NCBI GenBank assembly: GCA_023374025.1
Contig: SIJG01000011.1
Location: forward strand, 889,343 to 953,342
Direction: 5' to 3'
DNA: 64,000 nt
Source of the DNA: Heterodera schachtii
Taxonomy: Eukaryota > Nematoda > Chromadorea > Rhabditida > Heteroderidae
Under the pieces are notes generated by a model, which had not been told where the DNA came from, made no database searches, and worked only from the letters and a program-made list of their open reading frames with translations. A program made the position numbers and the translations under genes. Below are positions 35,170 to 45,827 of this stretch, piece by piece; position 1 is the stretch's first letter, and every line of letters starts with the position of its first letter.

Positions 35170-35458
35170 TGTAAAGTGGATTTCCGATCACTCCCCCTTT
35201 GGTCTCTGGTCTTTTCTCCGCTAATTTCCCTCCCGAGATTTCCCGAGCATTTTATCATTTCATTCATCATTTATCCATCCTTTTCTCATTTCGATCAGTC
35301 CCATCCTTCTTCATTTCGATCCATCATTTGTATTTTCCATTCATTTCACATTTCACAAGCAAAGGTTTAATTACCCAAGTTTGAGATGGAACAATAAAGT
35401 ATTTCTTGGATAATATTTGGACTACAGCGATCCTGGGACGGGCCCCCCACGTTTCACT
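35170..35458 (+). repeat. 3' LTR
   Basis: 289 bases, indistinguishable by eye from the 5' LTR, followed by the duplicated target ATAA(T). Confidence 0.92.
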
Positions 35459-35463
35459 ATAAT

Positions 35464-35785
35464 CAGCGAACTCAATTACCCATCGGGACATGATTTTATT
35501 TTAAAATGAAATAGATTTTTTGATGGAAAAATTTGGTTGTTTTTTGGGACATTTCTCAAATGACAAATTTGAGGGGTGGTGTTGAGCGGCCACCAAATTG
35601 AAAGGGCACTCATTTTCTTTGATTTTAATTGTTTTGCTTTTAGTCGTGTGCGCAAACTTCATGTTTTTTTGTGGGAAGTCCACATGCTTGGAGTCCACGC
35701 GCCACATGAAAATTTTGGCTTCGTGCCGCCGCAGGTGTAAGGTTTGTTTTGAGTCATAGAAGGCATTGGTTTTGCTTTTACTTAG
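35464..35785. other. Right flank of the LTR element
   Basis: No gene is supported here. A minus-strand frame of 98 codons has no family features. Confidence 0.35.
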
Positions 35786-35941
35786 GCTCGTGTCCAAGTC
35801 CTCGACTGCAACGACAACGCCCCCGAACTGCTCGGTCCCCGGCAGCTGTCCTTCCTCGAGTCGTCCTCACCGCTCTGCCCCCTCGAACCGACCCATTACC
35901 GCCGAAAATGTATCTTATTTGCAACTGTATTCAATGAATAA
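35786..35941 (+). pseudogene. Orphan cadherin-like exon
   Basis: After a CTTTTACTTAG acceptor, 51 codons start ARVQVLDCNDNAPE, the calcium-binding linker (D.NDNAPE) that ends a cadherin repeat, and continue for about 35 residues to a stop overlapping an AATAAA signal. It is much more GC-rich than its surroundings. There are no other cadherin exons in the window, so it is probably a duplicated or transduced exon. Confidence 0.45.
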
Positions 35942-36170
35942 AATTGTTTGCCTCAATTTGAAATTATTTTTATATAAAAAAAGAGTTATTAAATTTATGC
36001 CCCTAAATTTTGAATTTTTTCGACCTTATTTACGGCCTTATTTGGAATTTTTCGCCCTTAAAAATCCGTTCCCTACTCATGAGTCATGACAATTAAATAT
36101 TCATCCACTTTTCTGATCAAATACCGACTAAAATTCGAAAGGGGTTTGGAAGCAAAATGGATTCTTCATT

Positions 36171-36636
36171 GGTAATCATGTACTTTATTGGTCCCTAAAA
36201 AAAATAAAAAAATAAAGGGTTTTATGCGCCTCTGAGTAGTACTCGGGGGTTTTCGGGAGCGCTGATCACGAATATGACACCCATTTCGAGCTATTTCGAA
36301 CCCCGGACCCGAATTTGAACAAAAGTCGAAAATTAATTTTTCACAAAAATTCATATGTATTGTCCAAAATCGATTCAAATGCATTTAAAGGTCGTGAATC
36401 TTTATTTTCTATTATATTCCAGTCCATTTGAACAGATTTGGGACAATAAATGTAAAATTTGGTGAAAATTTAATTTTCTCTTTTTGTTCGAATTCGGGTC
36501 CGGGGTTCGAAATAGGTCGAAATGGATGTCATATTCGTGATCAGCGCCCCCGAAAACCCCCGAGTACTACTCAGAGGCGCATAAAACCCTTTATTTTTTT
36601 ATTTTTTTTTAGGGACCAATAAAGTACATGATTACC
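36171..36636. mobile_element. Mutator-like foldback MITE
   Basis: 466 bp with long inverted repeats (about 160-175 bases per arm) beginning GGTAATCATGTACTTTATTG, flanked by a perfect 9-bp duplication TTCTTCATT (36162-36170 and 36637-36645). Nine-base duplications with long inverted arms are typical of Mutator-like elements. The arms contain the CGAATTCGGGTCCGGGGTTCG-type words found elsewhere in the window. Non-coding. Confidence 0.85.
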
Positions 36637-36831
36637 TTCTTCATTTGCACCGAAGTTCCAACTTTTAAAGTCATGCATAAAACCCATTTGTCGGATTCTG
36701 TTAAACTTTCAGTTTCCGGATTTAAACGGATGCTAAGTACCAAAAAATTCAAGAAAATAACAATTAAAAGCAAAAAGGAGATGCAGAGACGTAACAAAAA
36801 GGCATAAGCTTAAACATAAGCCTAAGCTGAA

Positions 36832-36932
36832 AACGACGAACGAAATAATATACGTATGCACAGTGATTTCATATTTTGTCTCAGAAAACATTTATAAATG
36901 AATAATAAATGCACAATGAGCATGTGTGTATT
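36832..36932 (+). repeat. Dispersed repeat, paired with 27,401-27,496
   Basis: Near-identical to 27,401-27,496 but here uninterrupted after GTGTGTAT. It lies about 80 bases beyond the 3' end of the FAF1-like gene. Confidence 0.65.
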
Positions 36933-37009
36933 ATATAATAATGATCAAATGACTTCAGTCAGAATTTCTTTAATGATCGCTCCCTTCGCCACAGTACAAC
37001 AATAAATGA

Positions 37010-40000
37010 TCATTTTTCCTCAATGTTCAACTGCTCACGTTTGGTCCAGTTCAGCTGTGCAAACGACTTGGAAGTTTCCAATGTGGAGACCTAATGAGGG
37101 AGGAAAGTGGCACTTTGGTTAATGAATCATTAAGGGATTGAAAAAGGAACAAAATTTTGTGCCATTCTTAAAGAAAAGTTGGTATTTGGGGGGGCCGGGG
37201 TGCCGAAAGGCGCCGCAAATTTAGGGATTTTAAATGAATTTTGTTAAATTTTCCAATTCGCTCTGACCCCCCCCCCCCTTTTCATGTATGCTAAAGTTAG
37301 CACAAAAAACAACAAATGCTACAAGACCATACATGAAAAAAAAGGGGGGGGGGGTCGACCCTGAATCAATAAGGGATTGAAAAAGGAACAAAATTTTGTG
37401 CCATTCTTAAAGAAAAATTGTTATTTGTGGGGCCGTGGTGACGAAAGGCGCTGCCGCCGGGGAAAAATTTAGGGATTTTAAATGAATTTTGTTAATAAAA
37501 TTTTTTCAATTTTAAAATTTTCCCCTTGCCTTTGACCCCCCCCCCCTTTTTCATGTATGCTAAAGTTAGCACAAAAAACAACAAATGCTACAACACCCAA
37601 TGATCTGAGACCAAGGCTTGCCCAGCAAAAAAAGGAACTGGGAATAATTTAAAGTACAAATACAAGAATTTCGGGTGCACGAAAAATCTCGCCGCAAATA
37701 TTAAAATTTTTTTCAACTAGAAATTTTCAAAAAAAAAAAAAAATCGTAGAAATTCAAATTTCCTAATATTTCTTGAAAAGTTTCTAAGTTTGAAAGTTTT
37801 AAAAAAAAAATTTCTGCGTAGAGATTTTGTCGCGTCCCCAAAATTTCTCTGTGTCCAGAACAATGGATGTCGTACACAAAAACTGTCCCCAAACTCACCT
37901 CTTTCCGGGGCATGTCCGACGTCCAAATGCGATACCGTTCCGCTTCATAGCCAAGCGTTGCGGCGTAGACGAGCAGCACCTCCAAACTTTCACACTCCCT
38001 GAACCGTCGCATCTTGGCTTGACCGTTTGGGAGGCGAAGACGGATTGTGATCACTTCCTGCTCGCTCTCGGCCGGTTCGGTGGGCAACAACTTGGCCAAG
38101 CAGTCCAGGTGTTCTTTGCGCTCCTTCTCGTTCTGTGCCCGTTTTACCGCTTCCTCTCTGTGAAGCAGGGGAGGGGAGAACTGTTACATCAAGCGGATTT
38201 TACAAGATGAATGATAGCTTAAGACATCGAAAAGGGATTTTCGGCTTTTTGTTCGAGTTTCGGGTCACGAGTCGGAATTAAACGAAATGAGTGTCCGATG
38301 CACGTCATTTCGATACACGTCTCGACAAAATGAAAATGCGTCATTTCGCTTTGAAATTGTACCCAATTGAGGCGAGTAAGCCTCTAAATTTCTAATAAAT
38401 TGTCTCAAATTTTCATTTTTCACAATTTTTTCTTATGATCACAGATTGTTTTTGTTAATTTCTTTTTAAATATGGTCTCCATCGAAGAACAATAAAATTT
38501 TAGACTCAGTTCTTAAAGTTGTTGAACGAAGGGACAGTCTTGAAACTACCCATTTTACAATTAGTAGGCGAAACGATTTGTAGCAAAACGACATGAAGCA
38601 ATGAGTGCCTATCAGTGGTAAGCTATCATGAAACCCTTATGCCAGTGTTCAAGTTGAAACAAATTTTTTTTTTCTAAAGCCAAATATGGGACCTAAACTG
38701 GACTAGAAATGGTTCAGCTACCATCATTTGCTACTCAACTGTTCCTGCTGCTTTCGGCGCTTCTGTTCCTCCTGCCTCGCTCGGTCGGCGGCCAACCCGC
38801 GCTGGTACTCATCCGACTGCTCACGCCTGAACTGCTCGCGCTCGGTTCTTCTCCGCTGCTGCTCTTCGTCCTGCTGTTTGATCGCCATGTACTGGTCCAG
38901 CCCTTCCATCAACTTCTGCACCGCGTTCACAGCTGTGTCTTGGCCTGCATCAGAAAAGAATATTAGACTAATAAAATGCAAATATGGAGAGGAATTTTAT
39001 AACTTGTCTGAAAAAAAAACATTTTTGGGGGAATTCATAAGGATAGAGCAGGTTTGACGAAATCTATTGTAAATTTTTAATATTACGCCCCCCCCATAGC
39101 AAAATAAAAAAAGTTATATAGAGACTCAAAAATAGAAATTTTGGCTGTTTTTTCCCTTCAGTTAAGATGTATTGATGGTCTTAATAAGTCTTTTAAAAAA
39201 CGTTTTAAAAACAATTCTTATAACAAAAAATGTATAATAATTTTTTCTTTAGTGAAAATAAACAAAATCAGTCAATCGAAAAGGTGGGAGAATCATTAGA
39301 AAGTGTAAAAAGCTGAAAATGGTCACTCAACACAGCAAAATTTCGGTTTTTGAGGCCCCATAACTTTTTATTTATTTATTTTTACTATGGGAGAGTAATA
39401 TTAAAACTTCACAATAGACTTCGTCAAACCTGCTCTATCCAATGACACCCAATTTATATACTTTTTCCGAGTTTTTCAGTTCGGGTGGTTCCCTTGTAAG
39501 AATTAAAAAAAAACTTCGGTGTCCGCCACCTCCATTAACGTTTTGATATTTAATCTACCGTAAATGACGGAGGTGCGCGAGATCACGGCACGCTCCTTGA
39601 TCAGCACAATAAGCATCGGAAATTTGGTAGGCGGCACCATTTTGATGGAATTTGACACTTCGGTCAGGTTGACCAACTCCAACCAATCGAACAAATGCTT
39701 TTTGTTGTCCGCCAACGACACGTCCCAAGCCCACAAAACGAACTGACACTTGAGCAGGTTGCTCACATTCACATTGGACATCACCTGTGCACAACAGCGG
39801 ATTAAGCAAATAAAAATTAGACGTAGTAAAAAAAATGGAGAAAAAACCAAAAAATTTTGTTATCGTCCGTCCATACATGAAAGCGGGGAGGGGGGGGGAG
39901 GTCAGCGGCCAATTTTGCGAAGAGTTCCGGCCGCCATGTAAATCGACGATTTTTTTTTGGTTTTCAAAACCGTTTTTCGCGGCGCACTTTTTCAAAACTT

Positions 40001-40811
40001 TTTTGGCGGAGGATAGGGTCAGACGGTGTCGTTAGGCGTCGCCGAAATTTTTTTTTAATTTTTTTTAGGGTTTTTTAATGCACTTTGTTAGCAGATATCG
40101 CCCAAAAAATGACTAAATTTTGCAATTTTGGGTCATTAAAAAGGGGGAAACCGTTTGAGCGAAGATGTGCGCCGCAACTGATCGGTCGTCGTGGAGGTAA
40201 ATGGCCAAAGGCCGTCGATGTTCAGCGCCACCCGCGGGCGAGTCGAACGCCTCGGCAATGGCTTCCTGCAGAGATCCCTGGAAGAAAGGCGCATGCTGGG
40301 CCCCATATCTGTGCAAATGTGATGGCGAAATTATAAACAAAACTTCTAAATTACTCAAAAAATGGCAAATTTGAATTTTACTAAAAACCAAAGAGAGGAC
40401 TCTTTCGTTTTGGAATTTTTTGTGACAATAAATTCATGAAAATTTGTTTTAGGGGGTTGCTGATAACGAATCTGACATCCATTTCGATGAGTTCCAAATC
40501 CCTAGCCCAAATTCGAACGAGACCGAATTTTTTTTTTTAATGAATCCGGATGGTAGGAATAGAGGTCATGTTTCGTGACCAACGACAATTTTGCAGGACT
40601 AGACAATAGTCGATAAAGAGCAAAAGAGTATCCTGTTTAGTAAAATTCTGACAAACCTCGAGTCAAAAACGGCATTAAAATTCTGCATGGCCTCCGGAAT
40701 GGAAGTGAATTCGGTGGGCACCAACGGCAGTTGGTTGACATTGTTCGCCGACGAACTCCGCTCCAACTCCAAATCCGAGTCGCAATAGCTTTCGTCGCCG
40801 TCTCCGTCCAT
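37010..40811 (-). CDS. ubxn-3: FAF1/UBXN-3-type UAS-UBX protein
   Basis: Six exons on the minus strand (40811-40657, 40308-40152, 39784-39559, 38944-38740, 38157-37899, 37090-37010) total 1083 bases, 360 residues, all phases matching. FAF1/UBXN-3 is a cofactor that brings the AAA+ unfoldase p97/CDC-48 to ubiquitylated substrates, including the replisome at termination. Order seen: an acidic start; the UAS thioredoxin-like domain (HAPFFQGSLQEAIAEAF, FVLWAWDVSLADNKKH, KFPMLIVLIKERAVI); a charged coiled coil (QQDEEQQRRRTEREQFRREQ); and the UBX domain (ITIRLRLPNGQAKMRRF). Known family members are about 600-650 residues with N-terminal UBA and ubiquitin-like domains; these are missing here. I find no such exon in the 1 kb upstream, so either the 5' exons are further away or the gene is shortened. 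Confidence 0.88.
37125..37590 (+). repeat. Two direct copies of a 230-bp repeat in an intron
   Basis: Units start with TAAGGGATTGAAAAAGGAAC at 37,130 and 37,368 and each contains an inverted GC-rich hairpin word, a C-run and CATGTATGCTAAAGTTAGC. After the first copy a mirror CATACATG follows, making a local palindrome. Both lie in the last intron of the FAF1-like gene. Confidence 0.6.
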
Positions 40812-41902
40812 TTTTTGCACGGCAATCAAATTTTAATAGAGAATTCGGAAGAGAAGGAAGCAATATTTATTATATGGGGCTTCAATATGCTGAAAAGGAG
40901 CAACAAAAATAAATAAAATAGGTAAGTAATGAAGGAAAAACAAAAAATTACGTATTTTGTAGAAAAAAAAAATTCAATTTTTGTTCGAGTTCAGGTCTGG
41001 GGTTCGGAAGAGATTAATTTCAGTAATTTTTCCTTAATATTTCATTAAAAATGGGGGGAAAACTTAAAGTTTCGCTCCGGACTTTATTAATTGGAAATTG
41101 AGAAAAGAATAGCTAAAACCAAGCATATGTATTTGATGAACTCCCTTCTCCTTTTGCTTTTACTTATTCTCATCAAAATATTTTTTCCCAAAGAAACAAA
41201 ATGCCACAAACTTTTTAAAAAATAGTTTTTCTAAAAATGCGAAAAATATGCAATTTTTCACACGAAATTTTTCCTCTAATTAATTGCCTTTTGCTGTTAC
41301 CAAAAATAGAATGATATCGACTGCGAAATTTATTGAAGACGTAAAAGAAATTTGTTTCCATAGCAAAACGATTTGCATGGACGAGCCATGGACACTGCGG
41401 GAAGGGGTAATTAACGAACCGAAAAACTAAAATTTACACATTTAAAAATTGAAATTTTGTAAAAAAAAATAGGCCAAAAATGTCGGTGGTGGAGGCTTCT
41501 GGATGGAACAGACGAGTTTCATCAGCGATCCGCTTAATGGGAGGCCAGTGAAACGAAATTTTGCTGTGTGCTTCAGGTGGCATGATAAAATAAATCAAAA
41601 TTAATTTAAAAAATAGAATTTGCATCCTTTAGCGAGACGTATGGCGTGCCCGTCTTCTGGTTCAATTTTTACGATGAAAGTAAAGTATTCTTTTCGCGAA
41701 TCGAGAAACATTTAAAAATGGTCTTACCTAATCGATTTAAAATGGCCCAAAATGATGAAAAAAAAATGCAAATTTGGGGGCACATGCCATTTTTGATGTA
41801 AAAAATCGAGTAATGTAATGTCCATTTCAAACAGACTGAATCGTCTAATAATTTTTTCAAAAATTACTTTTTTTAAAATATCTTTAAAGACTCATAAATT
41901 AA
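40812..41902. other. Upstream of FAF1-like gene; repeat fragments
   Basis: Around 41,365-41,500 is a block (GCAAAACGATTTGCATGG to AGGCCAAAAATGTCG) that recurs at 59,105-59,230 next to the satellite. No UBA or ubiquitin-like exon recognised. Confidence 0.45.
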
Positions 41903-42499
41903 TAGGGCTTCTTTTTTTAGGCACAAAAAATCGCAAAATAGGCACCTAAAATAGGCAAAAAAAATCGCAAAATAGGCATTAAATAGGCACAAAAATCCTC
42001 AAATAGGCACTAAAATAGGCAAAAAAAAAATTTTATTATCGCTTTTTAGGTATTAAAACAAGTAAAAATTAATTTAAAAAATTATTTTGCTTATATTTTA
42101 ATTGTTTTAAATTTGTTTTCGATACAAATAATTTTTTAAACCAAAATTTAATGAAGAAAAAATAATTAATTTTTGGGGGAGAATTTTTGTGAAAATTTTT
42201 TTTCAATTCTTAGGGGTCTATTTTCCGAAATTTTTCAGGTCGATTCTTAGGGGTATATTTTTCATTTTTATTGCATTTTTGGTAAGGATTTTTCCCAAAA
42301 TCCTGAAAAAGTCGTCAAAAATGGCGAAATAGGCACAAAAATAGGCATTAAGCACAAAAAGTCCAAAATAGGCACAGTTAGGCATTATAAAAGTCATCAT
42401 AGACACCCCAAACAAAGCGGAAAACGCTTTTTTCGTGCTTATCTGTGCGTATTAAGTGCGCAAAAATTTTAGGCATTTGCCTAAAAAAAAGAAGCCCTA
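41903..42499. mobile_element. hAT-type MITE with AAATAGGCA repeats
   Basis: 597 bp with ends TAGGGCTTCTTTTTTTAGGC and GCCTAAAAAAAAGAAGCCCT(A), flanked by the 8-bp duplication TAAATTAA (41895-41902 and 42500-42507). The interior is a degenerate AAAATAGGCA tandem repeat. Non-coding. Confidence 0.85.
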
Positions 42500-43149
42500 T
42501 AAATTAATATTTTTAATAATATACTTTAATATAAATTACATTTAAAGTTTTTAGAAATTAAAAAATTAAGATTTATGAGAAATTTCTTTTTAAAAATATT
42601 TTTATTAAAATTAAAAAATATTTTTTGTTTATTTAATTTTATTTTTTTTTTCAATTATTTTTTAAATTGTTGTAAAGCTGCATTGTCAGTCAGCTGAGCT
42701 GTTCCCAGCTGACTTGTCCTGGCGCGGGCTATTAAAAAGTAATCTTTTCCTATCTATAAGTGTCTAAATTATACAAATAAAAAAGTAAGAAATTTTTATG
42801 ATTTTTCTAATTTTTAACGATGGATAACTGAGTCCCTGTTGGAAATGTACACTTTAAAACCCCTTTTTTTACTTGAAAAATGCCAAGCGCACCATAATTT
42901 GCATTTTCCTCGTCATTTTTGGCCATTTTAATTCTATTAAAACCGTTTTTAAATGGTTTTTAGTTCGGGAGCTATGAGACATATTTACACCGCGAGTTTA
43001 ATTGGTTAATAAGGGTGGGTCGTCGTGGGGGCGGTGGGGAGGTCGTAACGAAGGGGGAAAAATTTTAAAATTGAGAAATTTTATGTCCCAGTCCACTCAA
43101 TAATTCTCTCTATAATTAACTTATAATTTATGAACAAATTGTCCAATTA
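42500..43149. other. AT-rich DNA with a duplicated segment
   Basis: Positions 43,008-43,150 (GGGTGGGTCGTCGTGGGG, then TCCAATTATTAAG) recur at 52,989-53,285, directly before the satellite array. No gene seen. Confidence 0.5.
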
Positions 43150-43869
43150 TTAAGGTGGCCGTCTCCTTTTGTTCAATCATTTCCAACATGTTGCATTTTC
43201 CTCCGACGAAATTCGTTCTCAAATGGGCGAATCCATTTCTCAGAATGAGCACCCTTTTCTGGGCATCGCCTTCTACAATTTGCACCCTTGCAAAGTCGAG
43301 AATTGAATTCTTTTTTATATTTTAGTATTAATAAGTTTTTTAAAGCCTTTCATTTTCGGTAATTTAAGGCAATGTGCGAGAGAGTCTCTGTTTTTTGTGC
43401 CCAAAACAAAAATTGTCATTTTTTGGTGAAAATCTGTTATAAATTGCATTAAAAATGCCAAAATGTTTTAAGTATTCTCGAAATTTAATTTCACATTTTT
43501 TCAAGTATTCCCGGGTTTTTTTTATAGATTCTTGAAATTTTTTAAAATATTTCAATTTTTTTTAAATTAGAATGGCAATTTAAAAAAAAAAACACGCTAA
43601 CACGGTTGAAAAACATTGATTCTTTTGGTTATATTTTGGGAAATTTCTTTTGAACAGCAAATGCTTTTGATCAGATTTTTTCTTATAAATTTGCCTTTCT
43701 TTCAGACTTCCGAACTGATGCGATCGCTTAAGCCACGCAATTTTGTCCTCAGGTGATCGTTTATCGATGATTTAAAGCAATTATCAAATTATTTATTCTC
43801 TCCCTTTCAGTTTCCTTTCAACCATCGGTTCGCTGTTCAAAACAAATTGGCCATTAGCACTTTTTACTA
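43150..43869 (+). pseudogene. Unrecognised gene fragment, two or three exons
   Basis: Plus-strand open pieces with matching splice signals: FNHFQHVAFSSDEIRSQMG to GIAFYNLHPCKVEN (43,155-43,305), SELMRSLKPRNFVL after TTTCAG (about 43,707-43,752), and FLSTIGSLFKTNWPLALFTN after TTTCAG (about 43,811-43,875). I do not recognise the family. The last piece recurs, decayed, at 60,250-60,320. A fragment or rapidly evolving gene. Confidence 0.3.
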
Positions 43870-44654
43870 ATTAAATTTAATTACTTTTCATATATTTAAA
43901 ATTTCAAGTATCAATGAATAAAAAAATATAAAAAAGATATATATTTTTTTTAATATTATGCCTCACAAATCAGCATCAAATCTGAATTTTTTCCAAGTAA
44001 ATGCATTTTTAGAGCGTTCAACAACTTAGCTACAATCGACCTAAAAATTAAAAAAAAATACGATTCCAAAATTGAAAAAATTTCAAAAATTTGACCCCCA
44101 ATGCATAATTCAGATGGGTGTTCTAATTCAGGGGGATGGGGTTCTGTTTTTCAACCCCCCTCAAAAGGGGTGTTCTAATACAGGGGGGGGGGGTTCAAAT
44201 ACCGTAAATACGGTATTCATTTTACGATTACCTCTATTAGAGCTGCACGACAGAATATAAAATTTATTTTCTACACCCAAATTCAAATTATTCGATCATT
44301 TTATAACAATCCATTAAATAGGCAAAATAGTGTCCAGGTTAGAGTTAAGGGTGCATTATTTCCCCCTTCTCCCCTTTTTTAGTATGAACATTTGAAGGAA
44401 AACGCCGGTGGGCAAAACGGCATGCCAAAAGCCTCTCCATTTAACTTTAAAAAGAACATTTATGTGTACGTCAAAATAGCCTTAAATTCATTTCCCAATT
44501 TAAAAATCCAAATTGATCAATCACTTCTTAACAAGCCATTCTTTTCACTTCTGATGATCACTCGGGCCGGGAGTTGCGTTGAGAAGCCTAAAAATAGAAA
44601 CGTAATAAATTTGAATTTTTGAGTAAGCATTCGCTGACCCGTCGCCGATTCGTC
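43870..44654. other. Intergenic DNA
   Basis: A plus-strand frame at about 44,382-44,622 after a TTTTTTAG acceptor (KENAGGQNGMPKASPF, YVKIALNSF) could be an isolated exon; no family recognised. G-runs lie at 44,130-44,195. Confidence 0.3.
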
Positions 44655-45827
44655 CTAGCCATTAGTTTCAATGTTAATAAAGTTCCGTTGATCATACATT
44701 TGCCAGCCAATCGCTTCTTCTTCCCATTTTGTCCATTTGCTTTCGTCTCGCGCAATTGGACAACGGACCAACAGAAAACAGTTTTTATAGTCCGTTCTTT
44801 TGAATGCCAATTGTTCCCGTGTCAATTCGTTGGTCAGAACAAAGGGCACAACGGAGTCAGGAAAAGACCAACGAAACCAAATGACAACAATGAAATTGGC
44901 AGGAGATGAAGCCGAGATAAATGCCTAAAATGAGGAAAATTTAATGAATTCGTTAATTAATGGTAAGCACCGCTTTGAATGCTTCAAATTTCGACGCCAA
45001 ATTCTCATCATCCTTGTCCAATTCGCACTTGAACACCTTTGGCACATTATTTGGATGGGCAGTGAAAAGCCATTTGGCCACCGCTTGTCCATCTGATGCC
45101 ATGGCACTGTCCTCGGCCGGAAATTCGGTGAAGAAATCGGCAAAATAGGAGACAACGCGAAGCGACGGACAATCATTGAGAATTGACGGGGCAAATTTCC
45201 GCAAACTGCGAAAAACATTCAGAAACAAATGCATCCCACAAATGTTTTTTCCGATCAGTGGCCAAATCTTGCGCATAATAAACTTCAAAATTCGATTACT
45301 GTTCGTGTTGAAGGACAAATTAATCGGAAAGGCATCGAAAATTGAACAAAAACGGCGGAGAAAAGCGATGGCATTTCGGTCGAGGAAACTAAAAATGAAT
45401 GAGGAAAAACTGCCTAAATTTTTTGCGTTATAGCCAATTTTACGAGATATCAATGCATTTGAATCCGATGACTTTGCGTGGCAATTGAATTTTCGGAATT
45501 GGCAATGGCTTTTCTATCGTAATTGACAATTTTCATTTTCTTTGTGCCATTTCGTCTAATTTTGCTCCAAATTCGCATAAATTTCAGCGTCCATTTTCGA
45601 GTTTTGAAATGTTCGTCCACGTAATAGTCAAAACGGTGACTGATCAGCTGCAATGCCAAGGCCAAGTTGAGAAGGCGCAAGCAAATTGAAAACACAAAGC
45701 CAACAATCGGCGGAGATAAAACTGAAAAAAAGGGAAAACAAAATTTAAAATTCAAATTGAAAATTGGCATTTTAATTTACATTGCTTTTGCCATCTTTTC
45801 CTCAGCTTCTTTTCGGCTGTCTGACAT
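44655..45827 (-). pseudogene. F-box-like family gene, two frameshifts
   Basis: Minus strand. Exon 1 (45827-45781) encodes MSDSRKEAEEKMAKA. Exon 2 begins FISADCWLCVFNLL, then one extra base near 45,645 shifts the frame before LISHRFDYYVDEHFKTRKW, and a second near 45,530 (run of four A) before LPRKVIGFKCIDI. Exon 3 carries LNDCPSLRVVSYF and AVAKWLFTAHPNNVP; exon 4 carries VPFVLTNELTREQLAF and RCPIARDESKWTKWEEEA, the family tail in full. Paralogue of the gene at 16.7 kb. Convergent with nothing; about 900 bases from the plus-strand paralogue at 46.7 kb. Confidence 0.75.

Larger units (their letters stand above)
28835..35458 (+). mobile_element. Complete LTR element carrying a helicase gene
   Basis: A 6.6-kb element bounded by two 289-bp direct repeats that appear identical. 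ATAA (28831-28834 and 35459-35462) is duplicated outside; if the LTR is read from GTAAAG, the duplication is the 5-bp ATAAT. Inside, TGGTAGCACCGGATGG directly after the left LTR is a primer-site candidate, and AAGGGATGGAGG directly before the right LTR is the polypurine tract. Order: LTR, minisatellite, retropepsin-like frame, integrase C-terminal tail, splice acceptor, helicase-zinc-knuckle frame, polypurine tract, LTR. Reverse transcriptase, RNase H and the integrase catalytic core are missing, so it must move using another element's enzymes. Apparently identical LTRs imply very recent insertion. Confidence 0.92.

Noticed and set aside
41434..41625. Upstream UBA-type exon for the FAF1-like gene
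   Set aside because: The frame lies in a repeated block also found at 59.1 kb and has no UBA features.
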